A DNA stretch of 64,000 bases, from the NCBI RefSeq assembly GCF_014836495.1, contig NZ_JACSQT010000001.1:124001-188000 (forward strand). Direction: 5' to 3'. The number at the start of each line of letters is the position of its first letter. Position 1 is the stretch's first letter. The translations under genes were made by a program, and so were the position numbers. Positions 28,822 through 37,279 of the stretch are shown piece by piece. This stretch comes from Cytobacillus stercorigallinarum. GTDB lineage: Bacteria; Bacillota; Bacilli; Bacillales; Cytobacillaceae. Under the pieces are notes generated by a model that saw only the letters and a program-made list of their open reading frames with translations, did not search any database and was not told the DNA's origin.

Positions 28822-30411
28822 ATGGGAACACTTTGGTTTGGCGGAAAAGTGTATACAATGCAAACAGCAAATGATTACGTTGAAGCTGTTTTTACAAGAG
28901 AAGGGCGAATTATTGCAACAGGTAATGAAGCTGAATTGAGACAGCTCTATCAGCATGAGTTGACGAAGTTAGTGGATTTAAAGGGTAGTGTAATGCTCCC
29001 AGGCTTTGTTGATAGTCATATGCACTTAATTGGACATGGGGAAAAACTTATTCGTCTTGATTTATCGCAATTCACTTCAAAAGAAGCGAGCTTACAAGCT
29101 TTAAAAGAATATAGTGAAGATGCCAACCCTGGTGAGTGGATTATTGGAGAGGGTTGGAATGAGAATCTCTGGGATGAAGCAGAACCTATCGTTGCTAGTG
29201 ATATAGACAGATGGGTAAATGATCACCCTGTCATGCTTAAACGGGTATGTAGGCATGCGATTAGTGTGAATACAAAGGCAATGGCGCTTGCGGGTATCTC
29301 AAAAAAGACAGTCTGTCCTTCAGGTGGTGTAATTGAAAAAGATGAGGATGGGCAGCCGAATGGCTTATTAAAGGATCAAGCACAAGAATTGATTACATCT
29401 GTGATACCGTCAGTAACTGATGCTTATATGATGAAAGCTATGAAAGCCGCTATTCGTGACGCACATCGATTAGGTCTTACAGGAGGACATACAGAAGACC
29501 TAAATTATTATGGTGGCTTTGAACAGACCTATCAAACTTTTAAAACGGTGATAAAAGATGCCAAGCTTCCGTTTAGAGCACACTTACTCGTTCATCATGA
29601 GGTGGTAGATGAACAACAAGCGAAGGCGATTTCTCCTCATCCATTTATAGAATTTGGTGCGATGAAAATATTTGCAGATGGTGCCCTTGGCGGAAGAACC
29701 GCTTTATTAAGTCATCCATATGCAGATGATAAGGAAACAAGTGGAGTAGCTATATTTACGCAAGAGGAACTAAATGCTTTAGTAGAGAAAGCTCGTTCTT
29801 ATTCTATGCCTGTTGCCATACATGCGATTGGGGATCAAGCATTCGAAATGGCCCTAACAGCAATAGAGGCACATCCGCAGCATACTAAAGATAGAGATCG
29901 AATCATCCATGCGCAAATATTAAGGGAAGAGCTTATTGAGCGAGCGAAAAAACAACCATTAGTTCTTGATATTCAACCGAGTTTTGTTTCCTCAGATTTT
30001 CCTTGGGTAATTGAACGAATTGGGGAAGAACATATGAAATGGTGCTATGCTTGGCGTACTCTCATGCAAGAGGGTGTAATATGTGCAGGTGGATCGGATG
30101 CGCCTATTGAACCACTAAGTCCATTGTTAGGTATCCATGCAGCAGTTACCAGAACAAACGTGAATGATTCGAATGAAACGGTTTATGATATCAACCAAAC
30201 ACTTTCACCTTTTAATGCGGTGTGGTTGTATACGAGAGGAAGCGCTTATGCATGTAGTCATGAGCATGAACGCGGGATGATTGTAGAGGGATTTGTAGCG
30301 GATTTTACGATTTTAAAAGAAGATATTTTTAGCATCCCTGTGCAAGAGATCCCCAACATCACTATTGAAATGACTGTGGTAGCAGACGAGATTGTTTATA
30401 CAAAAAGTTAA
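28822..30411 (+). CDS. Amidohydrolase (YtcJ-like, amidohydrolase family 3)
   Basis: Probable metal-dependent hydrolase of an amide, carbamate or cyclic ureide bond. It has 529 aa, a TIM barrel with the first metal motif VDSHMHLIGHGE, HAIGDQAFEMALTA and IIHAQILREE for later ligands, and GGSDAPIEPLSPL for the catalytic Asp. N- and C-terminal parts form the composite beta-sandwich. ATG 28822 follows AAAAGGAG. The true substrate of YtcJ-type proteins is not established, so none is assigned. Confidence 0.85.
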   Translation: MGTLWFGGKVYTMQTANDYVEAVFTREGRIIATGNEAELRQLYQHELTKLVDLKGSVMLPGFVDSHMHLIGHGEKLIRLDLSQFTSKEASLQALKEYSEDANPGEWIIGEGWNENLWDEAEPIVASDIDRWVNDHPVMLKRVCRHAISVNTKAMALAGISKKTVCPSGGVIEKDEDGQPNGLLKDQAQELITSVIPSVTDAYMMKAMKAAIRDAHRLGLTGGHTEDLNYYGGFEQTYQTFKTVIKDAKLPFRAHLLVHHEVVDEQQAKAISPHPFIEFGAMKIFADGALGGRTALLSHPYADDKETSGVAIFTQEELNALVEKARSYSMPVAIHAIGDQAFEMALTAIEAHPQHTKDRDRIIHAQILREELIERAKKQPLVLDIQPSFVSSDFPWVIERIGEEHMKWCYAWRTLMQEGVICAGGSDAPIEPLSPLLGIHAAVTRTNVNDSNETVYDINQTLSPFNAVWLYTRGSAYACSHEHERGMIVEGFVADFTILKEDIFSIPVQEIPNITIEMTVVADEIVYTKS

Positions 30412-30496
30412 AATAGTTTAAAAACTATTGTCTATTCCATTCTTTTAGGCGTATAATACATTTTATTTCGAATATAGAAAGAATTGAGGATAGAAA

Positions 30497-31426
30497 ATGG
30501 CGCAAGATGTTAAGCAAGGTGTAATTTATGCAGGTTTATCGTATGTGTTATGGGGAATACTGCCGATTTATTGGAAGTTAATAGGCGGGGTTAGTGCTGG
30601 CGAAACACTTGCTAACCGGGTTATTTGGAGCTTTGTTTTTATGCTGATTTTATTGCTATTTTTAGGTAAATTGCGTACTTTTATGACTGTTGTAAAAGGA
30701 CTGTGGCAAACAAAGAAGCAGTTGTTCGGACTAATTATCGCTTCTCTATTAGTAAGTGCGAATTGGTTTATCTTTATATGGGCTGTAAATAATGGACAAA
30801 TGATTGAAACTAGCATGGGATACTATATTAATCCGTTGATTAGTGTGCTCCTAGGGATGGTCGTTTTCAAAGAGCGGTTATCTATTTCTCAATATGTTTC
30901 TTTCGCACTAGCGGCCATTGGTGTGATTATTTTAACTGTTTCATATGGTTCATTTCCTTGGGTTTCCTTTTTACTTGCTTTAAGCTTCGCACTGTACGGG
31001 TTAGCGAAAAAAATAGTGAAAGTAGATGCAGCCATTGGCCTTACACTTGAAACGATGGTTATTACGCCAATTGCTTTACTATATATGGGTAGTTTGTTTG
31101 GGCAGCAAAAACAGATGCTGTTTCATGGAAACGTTGGTTTAGATTATTTATTGATTGGCGCTGGAGTAGCAACAGCCGTACCATTATTGCTTTTTGCTAA
31201 CGGAGTCCAACGAATTCCTCTTTCAATGGTAGGGTTTTTACAATATATTGCGCCAACGATCATGCTTGTTTTAGGTGTGTTTGTATATGGTGAATATTTC
31301 TCTAAAGCACATTTCTTATCCTTTTTGTTTATATGGATTTCGCTGACTATTTATTCTTTATCCCGTACAAAGTGGGTTTTATTATGGGAAAGTAAAATAG
31401 CTAGAGGAAAACAAATAGGGATGTGA
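30497..31426 (+). CDS. rarD: EamA/RarD-family transporter
   Basis: Drug/metabolite superfamily membrane protein, 309 aa with ten predicted helices in two EamA repeats. The start GVIYAGLSYVLWGILPIYWK is the RarD signature. ANWFIFIWAVNNGQMIETSM, then GYYINPLISVLLG, and FLQYIAPTIMLVLGV are further conserved stretches. ATG 30497 follows TTGAGGA. RarD is named for chloramphenicol resistance in other bacteria, but the natural substrate is unknown. Confidence 0.88.
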   Translation: MAQDVKQGVIYAGLSYVLWGILPIYWKLIGGVSAGETLANRVIWSFVFMLILLLFLGKLRTFMTVVKGLWQTKKQLFGLIIASLLVSANWFIFIWAVNNGQMIETSMGYYINPLISVLLGMVVFKERLSISQYVSFALAAIGVIILTVSYGSFPWVSFLLALSFALYGLAKKIVKVDAAIGLTLETMVITPIALLYMGSLFGQQKQMLFHGNVGLDYLLIGAGVATAVPLLLFANGVQRIPLSMVGFLQYIAPTIMLVLGVFVYGEYFSKAHFLSFLFIWISLTIYSLSRTKWVLLWESKIARGKQIGM

Positions 31427-31532
31427 AGAAGCGGCTGGTTCTAATATCTCTTCTTAGGTCTATGCCGAGATCTTCTTGCGTTAAGGTCGCTAAAGTATGG
31501 TGGATATCAACTATTGCATCCCATTTTAGAAT

Positions 31533-31574
31533 AAAGCCGTTGAAATTTTAAGATAATAAAATTTCAACGGCTTT
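31533..31574. terminator. Bidirectional terminator between rarD and nadK
   Basis: 18-bp perfect stem AAAGCCGTTGAAATTTTA / TAAAATTTCAACGGCTTT with a six-base loop, located between convergent genes. Confidence 0.88.
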
Positions 31575-31623
31575 CATTTTGGTTACCTCTCTATCGCGTT
31601 CATTTTGTTGTCCTGGCCATTCT

Positions 31624-32421
31624 TTATAAGAAGGTTCTCTTCACTTTTTCCCAAAAAGAGTTGTCTTTTAATTTAACGGTTTTTATACTGTGTGGACTTA
31701 AGGTGATTTCTATTTCATCGACATGCTGAATACTTAATGCTTCATTATCCATCCCCATGATAGGGTGATCATTTCCCTCATGTGTGATTTTTAATGTTAA
31801 AGTTCTTTGTTCTCCTAAAATGAATGAAGAGCCAAGTGTACGATACTTATTATTATTTAAAGAGGCAAGCTCGCTTACTTGTAAACATGGTAGCATGGGG
31901 TCTACAATCGCACCGTTGACTGATTTATTATAAGCGGTACTACCAGTAGGAGTTGAAACGATCATTCCATCACCACGGAATGTTTCAAATAATTGACCAT
32001 CTATATAGATTTCCATCACTAATGTTTTAATAATACTAGACCTGATGGAGAACTCATTTAAGCATTGAAAAGAGGTTTCCCCATCAACTGTAACTTGGAT
32101 TGTGGGATATTTACGAACTTCAATATTTTCATTTTGTGCTGCTTCTAACATTTTCGAAGGCTCATTTAATTGAAAGTCACAGTAAATACCTAATGGCCCA
32201 TGTGTGGAGATCCCTGCGTATAGACAATCATTACGAAATCCCGTTTTCCTTACTGCTTGTAAGAACGCGCCATCTTCTCCAATACTAACAATAATGGTCG
32301 CTTCTTTCGGATCTGTTACTATAGTAAAGCCATGATTGCTTGCTTGTTGTTTTAAGTTTTCTACAATTGCAAGTGTTTCGGTGTCTTGTTTATGGTAGAA
32401 ATATAAAAGTCGTTGATGCAT
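31624..32421 (-). CDS. nadK: NAD kinase (second Bacillus type, PpnKB/YtdI)
   Basis: Phosphorylates NAD to NADP in the cytosol. It has 265 aa. The usual GGDG catalytic motif reads IGEDGAFLQAVRKTG, an allowed-looking variant that keeps the catalytic Asp. The second NAD-binding motif GDGMIVSTPTGSTAYNKS and the C-terminal GMDNEAL region are intact. Related NadK2 proteins I recall from the B. cereus group also vary at GGDG. ATG 32421 follows AAAGGAGG. Position beside sppA and yteJ matches B. subtilis ytdI. Confidence 0.93.
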   Translation of the reverse strand: MHQRLLYFYHKQDTETLAIVENLKQQASNHGFTIVTDPKEATIIVSIGEDGAFLQAVRKTGFRNDCLYAGISTHGPLGIYCDFQLNEPSKMLEAAQNENIEVRKYPTIQVTVDGETSFQCLNEFSIRSSIIKTLVMEIYIDGQLFETFRGDGMIVSTPTGSTAYNKSVNGAIVDPMLPCLQVSELASLNNNKYRTLGSSFILGEQRTLTLKITHEGNDHPIMGMDNEALSIQHVDEIEITLSPHSIKTVKLKDNSFWEKVKRTFL

Positions 32422-32593
32422 GAAAAAACCTCCTTTAATGTTTCATAAAAAATGTGTTGGAAAGATAAAATGAATAAAGGTGCTTATGATTTGAAGAAGT
32501 GACATTTTTTGCTATCATAAGAAGAGATAACCTAATCATCTTAATTCTTATTCTATGGGAAGAGGATACATAATTCAAAGGAGGAATGATGGA

Positions 32594-33604
32594 ATGACAG
32601 CAAAGAGATGGGCTGCTTTGGGAATTGCTGCTGTTTTATTTGCATTTTCAGTAGGAATTAACTTTATGTCTACCTTGGCATCAACGAATTTTGAAGATAC
32701 CTTTTCAAACTTGATGGCCACAGGCGACGATGCTTTTACTGAAGAAATCATTGAAACAGGAGAGTCTTTAAATAAAATTGCTGTATTAAATTTAAATGGG
32801 ACGATTCAGGATACGGGTGAGAGTGGCTCATTATTAGCATCTTCTACATATAACCACAATCGTTTTATGAAATTATTAAACCATGTGAAAGATGATACCA
32901 CTGTTAAAGGTGTTGTAATTAAAGTGAATACACCAGGTGGGGGTGTTGTTGAGAGCGCGCAAATTCACGATAAAATTGTTGAAATTCAAGAAGAGGCGAA
33001 TAAACCTGTGTATATTTCTATGGGTTCTATGGCTGCGTCTGGTGGATATTATATTTCAGCTCCGGCGGAAAAAATCTTCGCTAGTGCAGATACAATGACA
33101 GGTTCATTAGGTGTCATTATGCAAGGGGTAAACATTACCGAACTTGCGGATAAGATAGGCGTTGAATTCAATACAATCAAAAGTGGCGAATTTAAAGACA
33201 TTATGAGTCAAACGAGAGAAATGACTAAAGAAGAACAAAACATTTTACAAGAAATGATAGATAATGCTTACCAAGGATTCGTAGAGGTTATTGCTTCTGG
33301 GCGGGAGATGTCAGAAAATCAAGTCCGTGAACTAGCAGATGGTCGTATTTATGATGGTCGTCAAGCATTAGATAAACAATTAATTGACGGATTAGGCTAT
33401 GCAGAAGATGTCATTAATAAAATGAAAAACGATGTCGGCTTAGAAAACGCTGCAGTTATTCAATATAGCGATAATGTTGGTTTCGGCTCACTTCTTAGTG
33501 TGGCAGCAAATAAAGTTGCTGGGAATGATCTGCAAATGGAAGGTGTAATGAAGCTTCTTACACAGCCGAATTCCCCACGCCTAATGTATTTATATGCTGA
33601 ATAG
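32594..33604 (+). CDS. sppA: Signal peptide peptidase SppA (short form)
   Basis: Membrane-anchored serine protease that cuts remnant signal peptides, and is linked to lantibiotic resistance in B. subtilis. It has 336 aa from ATG 32594, which follows AAAGGAGG; an earlier ATG at 32586 runs into a stop after three codons. It has one N-terminal membrane segment (WAALGIAAVLFAFSVGINFM). The nucleophile Ser is in SMGSMAASGGYYIS and the general-base Lys in NTIKSGEFKDIMS. DTMTGSLGVIMQG is the conserved oligomer-face strand. It is upstream of yteJ, 17 bases apart, so likely one operon. Confidence 0.95.
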   Translation: MTAKRWAALGIAAVLFAFSVGINFMSTLASTNFEDTFSNLMATGDDAFTEEIIETGESLNKIAVLNLNGTIQDTGESGSLLASSTYNHNRFMKLLNHVKDDTTVKGVVIKVNTPGGGVVESAQIHDKIVEIQEEANKPVYISMGSMAASGGYYISAPAEKIFASADTMTGSLGVIMQGVNITELADKIGVEFNTIKSGEFKDIMSQTREMTKEEQNILQEMIDNAYQGFVEVIASGREMSENQVRELADGRIYDGRQALDKQLIDGLGYAEDVINKMKNDVGLENAAVIQYSDNVGFGSLLSVAANKVAGNDLQMEGVMKLLTQPNSPRLMYLYAE

Positions 33605-33621
33605 AAAGGAGGCCTATTTGC

Positions 33622-34134
33622 ATGCATAATCAAGACGAATCCGAAAATAAGGAATTGCTGCAACAAGAAGAAGGTTATGAACAAGCAGTGCCTTCCGAAT
33701 TGATGACTGTGACTGAAGAGTATCGTTTAGCGGGGTTTTGGATGAGATTTTGGGCGTATTTATTAGATTGGCTAATAATTGGTAGCATTAATAGTATCCT
33801 GATTTACCCTGTTTTTAGAGCTTTAGATGTTTCTTTAGATAACTCGTCTTACTTTTCTGCTGTTGCGATTGCAACCACATTGACCTTCTATCTGTATTTT
33901 GTTCTTATGACGAAATACCTCGGGCAAACATTAGGAAAAATGGTATTCGGTTTAAGAGTCGTACAAATAGATGGAGGGAAGCTTTCGTGGGGAACGATTC
34001 TTTTTAGAGAGTGGATTGGTCGCTTCATCTCAGGTACAGTGATGATGCTTCCTTACCTTGTCGTAGCTTTTCATCCAAAAAAGAAGGGCATACATGACCT
34101 ATTTGCAGATACAACCGTTGTCCATGAGAGATAA
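33622..34134 (+). CDS. yteJ: RDD-domain membrane protein YteJ
   Basis: 170 aa. A charged N-terminal tail (about 35 residues) leads into an RDD domain: FWMRFWAYLLDWLIIGSINS, then two more membrane segments, with the RDD-family motif GQTLGKMVFGLRVVQIDG. ATG 33622 follows AAAGGAGG. It is co-directional and close to sppA. In B. subtilis YteJ is reported to act with SppA as a regulator of its protease activity. The C-terminal KKGIHDLFADTTVV is typical of RDD proteins. Confidence 0.92.
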   Translation: MHNQDESENKELLQQEEGYEQAVPSELMTVTEEYRLAGFWMRFWAYLLDWLIIGSINSILIYPVFRALDVSLDNSSYFSAVAIATTLTFYLYFVLMTKYLGQTLGKMVFGLRVVQIDGGKLSWGTILFREWIGRFISGTVMMLPYLVVAFHPKKKGIHDLFADTTVVHER

Positions 34135-34154
34135 TTGAATAGCTCGGTATATAA

Positions 34155-34185
34155 AAAGTCATTCCTTTAAGGGGTGGCTTTTTGT
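34155..34185 (+). terminator. Probable terminator of sppA-yteJ
   Basis: AAAAAGTCATTCC pairs with GGGGTGGCTTTTT through several G-U pairs around TTTAA, 20 bases after the yteJ stop. Confidence 0.65.
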
Positions 34186-34302
34186 TATGTGAAATAATCA
34201 GTGTATGTAATTAACCCAAGCTCACTGCTTAGCTTTTTATATTGTCTACTTGACAGGGGCAAGACCAATATGGGGCTATCTAACTAAAGCCCCGTTAGTT
34301 AG

Positions 34303-34733
34303 TTAAATAAGAGTTTTTACAAATCCTATGCTTTTTGCTTCATATCCCATATTTTTATAAAATGGATGTGCATTATCTGTTCTGTACGATTTCCACTATT
34401 TAAACCAATCCCATCAGCACCTGAAATTATTGCAATGCTTTCGGCTTCAGTTAATAAACGCCTTCCTATTCCTTTACTTCTAAATTTGGAAACCTCTACA
34501 AAAGCAATTACACGAGCGTATATACCATCTTTGTTATAAAGGACACCAGTATGAAATCTAACCATTCCAACAACTTTTTCTTTATAGATTGCAACTAAAG
34601 TATAATGGTTTGTAGTAGCTTCAATATTATTAAACCTAATCCTCATTTGCTCTATTGAGTTCTGATAACCAAGTTGGTCCATTAATGATGCTAATTCTTT
34701 TATATCATTTGAAGTTGCTTTTCTAATCTCCAT
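34303..34733 (-). pseudogene. GNAT acetyltransferase gene with a frameshift near its 3' end
   Basis: The first 118 or so codons encode a clean GNAT protein: MEIRKATSNDIKELASLMDQ start, VVGMVRFHTGV, and acetyl-CoA loop RSKGIGRRLL. After LNSGNRTE (near 34379-34381) the frame goes wrong and stops at 34326. Reading on from GAT AAT GCA in the other frame restores the family's ending (DNAHPFYKNMGYEAKS, then IGFVKTLI) to a stop at 34303-34305. A single lost base explains both. It could be a true pseudogene, a recent mutation, or a sequencing error. Substrate unknown. Confidence 0.85.
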
Positions 34734-34908
34734 TTGTTTCTTCCCCTAAAATCAAATCAATAATATATTCCATATATTTTCAGAGAAATCTTTGTTGAAT
34801 TAACCTGCTTACTCTAGTGAAATTACCTTATAAAGGTGGGCTTTCATTCCATCAAATGCGTTTTGAAATGCTTCTTTCTTTGTATTTTCCCTTTTCACAC
34901 CATAAAGA

Positions 34909-34933
34909 AGCACTAATAATATCCATTAGTGCT
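34909..34933 (+). promoter_or_regulatory. Inverted repeat overlapping a possible promoter of the orphan membrane protein
   Basis: AGCACTAAT (34909-34917) and ATTAGTGCT (34925-34933) are perfect 9-bp arms. A TATAAT -10 (34933-34938) overlaps the right arm by one base, which suits a repressor site. Confidence 0.45.
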
Positions 34934-34962
34934 ATAATTATCTTGTTGAAGGAGGTGAAAGA

Positions 34963-35352
34963 ATGATAAAAAGAAAATTAGTTACCTCACTTTTAACATT
35001 TTTTATATCTACCTTAATAATTACTCTATTGGTTCCGATTGATATTTTATTAGGTGAATATAATGAACCACGCGATTTTTTCATTTTTTTTGATGACTTT
35101 ATAATTTACTCTATTTATATTGGAGCTGGAATTTTTCTTTATGGTTTACCTTTATCGATTGTCATAGAAAAAATATTAAAGAAATCTAAAGAAGCACGTT
35201 TTTTCTTTACGTTTGCGTTCCATCTTCTATTAGGAATTATCCCTTTTTTTTTATTATGGTTTTTCACCTTGTTTTCAGTAATGATATCAGTTTTATTCTT
35301 TATTGTTGACGAAATCTTGAGGACTATAAATAGTAAAAGCTTTAAAAAATAA
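34963..35352 (+). CDS. Orphan integral membrane protein
   Basis: 129 aa, extremely hydrophobic, with three or four predicted membrane segments (about residues 5-27, 45-68, 80-115) and a basic C-terminal tail. A strong ribosome site (GAAGGAGGTG) supports ATG 34963 and argues that it is really translated. No family is recognised. It sits in a small accessory pocket that interrupts the conserved yteJ-ytfI order and has its own possible operator and terminator. Confidence 0.65.
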   Translation: MIKRKLVTSLLTFFISTLIITLLVPIDILLGEYNEPRDFFIFFDDFIIYSIYIGAGIFLYGLPLSIVIEKILKKSKEARFFFTFAFHLLLGIIPFFLLWFFTLFSVMISVLFFIVDEILRTINSKSFKK

Positions 35353-35397
35353 GATCATGGTATTTTTCTACACCAAGGGTAGTAATTGTTTTTCAAA

Positions 35398-35446
35398 AAG
35401 AAAAAGCTTTTTACTAATTAATGTAATAAGGCTTTTTCTTTTTTTA
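35398..35446 (+). terminator. Terminator of the orphan membrane protein gene
   Basis: AGAAAAAGCTTTTT pairs with AAGGCTTTTTCT around an AT-rich loop, followed by a long T-run. Confidence 0.75.
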
Positions 35447-35454
35447 TCGTTATT

Positions 35455-35900
35455 ATTGTTAATATGAGAATTAAACCTGTGATTTGGTTCATATGGCCAT
35501 AAATACTTAATCCCTTTATTTGCAATAGCATGAATTCTATTAGAAACATCAGAGTTTGGTATAAAAATATACATTTCATGGGACGGAGCTTGATCATGTT
35601 GGCCGGTTATATTGTAACTACTAATTTTATATACAGTGGCTTGATATGTATAAGTAATATCTGGTGAAAGGGCATCTCCGAAAGGTATTCCTACATCATG
35701 TTTTAGTTGATAATTAACTCTTGTTGAATTTTTACTATGTTACTTATTTTAATAAATGTAGCAGGTGCTGTACCAACCCAAAGTGGTCTATAAGAATAAT
35801 CATAGAAGAAAGTAGAGTTAACCCTTTTGCGAAGCTAATTGGTACCAAAAGAGCAATAAAATTTGGAGATGTTAATTTGAGAAAGTTTAACCAAAGGTAA
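35455..35900 (-). pseudogene. Decayed gene for a small secreted protein
   Basis: On the reverse strand three frames in succession read as protein without good starts: a signal-peptide-like stretch FIALLVPISFAKG (about 35830-35870), then STFFYDYSYRPLWVGTAPAT, then VNYQLKHDVGIPFGDALSPD continuing into ITYTYQATVYKIS and EMYIFIPNSDVSNRIHAIAN. The last frame runs on through the terminator hairpin at 35398-35446, which a functional gene would not do. I read this as one gene broken by at least two frameshifts and a lost stop. The family was not identified. It fills most of the gap 35353-35941. Confidence 0.45.
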
Positions 35901-35914
35901 AAATGACCATACTA
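35885..35914 (+). promoter_or_regulatory. Sigma-G-like promoter of ytfI-gerW
   Basis: CATACTA at 35908-35914 is a perfect sigma-G -10. The -35 GTTTA (35885-35889) has one mismatch to GHATR, with the required 18-bp spacer. The downstream operon carries a spore gene. Confidence 0.6.
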
Positions 35915-35941
35915 ATTGCTTGAAAGGCAGGGGTGCTCATT

Positions 35942-36637
35942 ATGGTATGGTTCATCATTATTGCTGGTCTTATTTTTTTCTTTTTCCTTCTCATGTTTGC
36001 AATATTTTTTTCTAAACTCTCCATTACTGTTCATTTTTATTATTACGATAAACAAAGTCACCTCAGTATAAAGTTAAAATTTTGGAAATGGCTCAAGTAT
36101 ACAATTGATATCCCTTTGATGGAAGTGGATCCGCAAAATGCAGAAATTAAGTTAAAGGAAGAAAAGACAGCATCAGGAGGAGAGACGAAAGAGGACTCGA
36201 AGAATATTACTGCAGAAGATTTGTTAAACAGCTTTAAGGATATGGATGAGCTCTTAAAGCATGTCGTTTCTTTTTATCATATTATTCGCCATTTCATGAG
36301 TAAGGTCATTGTTCGTCAGCTGCGTTGGCATACAGTTATTGGTGTAGGAAATGCAGCGTTAACGGGTGTCTTAACTGGTGGGTTTTGGTCTGTTAAAGGC
36401 AGTATAATTGGTGTGTTAAGCCATTATATGAAATTAAAGACTAGACCAGATATTGCTATTTCACCACAGTTTCAATTTGCGGTCGCTCAAACCTCTTTCA
36501 TATGTATGATTCAATTTCGTATCGGGCATGCTATGCTTGCAGGATTTAAACTGATTAAATTTTGGAAAGGTGGCAAAGCTCATTTTAAGACAAGCCAGCT
36601 TTCTATTTTATCAGGTGATAAACCTAAAACATACTAG
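35942..36637 (+). CDS. ytfI: DUF2953 membrane protein YtfI
   Basis: 231 aa from ATG 35942, well spaced behind GGCAGGGG; a GTG at 35933 overlaps that site. An N-terminal membrane segment (FIIIAGLIFFFFLLMFAIFF) is followed by a soluble, basic domain ending in a lysine-rich region. Conserved DUF2953 pieces include WHTVIGVGNAALTGVLTGG. It lies 20 bases upstream of gerW (ytfJ), as in B. subtilis, and is probably cotranscribed in the forespore. Molecular role unknown. Confidence 0.87.
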   Translation: MVWFIIIAGLIFFFFLLMFAIFFSKLSITVHFYYYDKQSHLSIKLKFWKWLKYTIDIPLMEVDPQNAEIKLKEEKTASGGETKEDSKNITAEDLLNSFKDMDELLKHVVSFYHIIRHFMSKVIVRQLRWHTVIGVGNAALTGVLTGGFWSVKGSIIGVLSHYMKLKTRPDIAISPQFQFAVAQTSFICMIQFRIGHAMLAGFKLIKFWKGGKAHFKTSQLSILSGDKPKTY

Positions 36638-36657
36638 ATGAGAAGGGGCGATTGAGA

Positions 36658-37113
36658 ATGTCTGATCATCCAATACAAGGCTTGATGACAACTGCAATGG
36701 AAAACTTGAAAGAAATGGTGGATGTAAATACGATCATTGGTGACCCAGTGGAAACACCAGATGGCAGTGTGATTATTACAGTTTCAAAAGTGGGCTTTGG
36801 TTTTGCTGCTGGAGGCTCGGAGTTTATGATGGATGGAAGCAAAAAAGATAGTAATGATAGTGAATCCAAAGGCCATCCTTTTGGAGGAGGTAGCGGTGGA
36901 GGTGTTTCTATCACGCCAATCGCATTCCTTATAGTTAACTCTCATGAAGTAAAAATGGTTCACTTAGATGAGAGCACCCATCTTTATGAAAAAATCTTAG
37001 ATTTAGCACCTCAAGCAGTTGATAAAATCCAACATTTATTTAATAAGAAGGAACATAAAGAAGAATCATCACAAGAGAAAGAGCATCAAGACAAAAGTAA
37101 TTTAGACTTTTAA
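36658..37113 (+). CDS. gerW: Spore protein GerW (YtfJ family)
   Basis: Forespore-expressed protein needed in B. subtilis for germination through the GerA (L-alanine) receptor. It has 151 aa from ATG 36658, after GAGAAGGGGCG. The family core is clear: HPIQGLMTTAMENLKEMVDV, then NTIIGDPVETPDGSVIITVS, KVGFGFAAGGSEF and a glycine-rich loop (GGGSGGGVSITPIAFLIV). The lysine/glutamate-rich C-terminal tail is variable in the family. It is downstream of ytfI. Confidence 0.95.
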   Translation: MSDHPIQGLMTTAMENLKEMVDVNTIIGDPVETPDGSVIITVSKVGFGFAAGGSEFMMDGSKKDSNDSESKGHPFGGGSGGGVSITPIAFLIVNSHEVKMVHLDESTHLYEKILDLAPQAVDKIQHLFNKKEHKEESSQEKEHQDKSNLDF

Positions 37114-37132
37114 ACAAATATGTTTCAATCAA

Positions 37133-37184
37133 AAATCTGAACAATATTCAAAGGTAAAAGGTTTTGAATCGTTCAGATTTTTCC
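37133..37184 (+). terminator. Terminator of ytfI-gerW
   Basis: AAATCTGAAC (37133-37142) pairs with GTTCAGATTT (37171-37180) followed by TTCC; inner arms ATTCAAA/TTTGAAT extend the stem. Confidence 0.8.
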
Positions 37185-37279
37185 TTATGCCTGCCTTTCA
37201 TCGGATTCATTTCAATTGCAAAAAAGATTCTGAAAAGCTATCATTTAAACGTACATACTTATAAATAAAGGAGGAAGTT

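Noticed and set aside
31624..32421. NAD kinase motif GEDG instead of GGDG as a sign of inactivity.
   Set aside because: The catalytic Asp and the second motif are intact, and second-type Bacillus NAD kinases I recall also vary here, so this looks like a subfamily trait.
34272..34293. GGGGCT/AGCCCC hairpin as terminator of the acetyltransferase gene.
   Set aside because: No T-run follows on either strand and the stem is only six bases.
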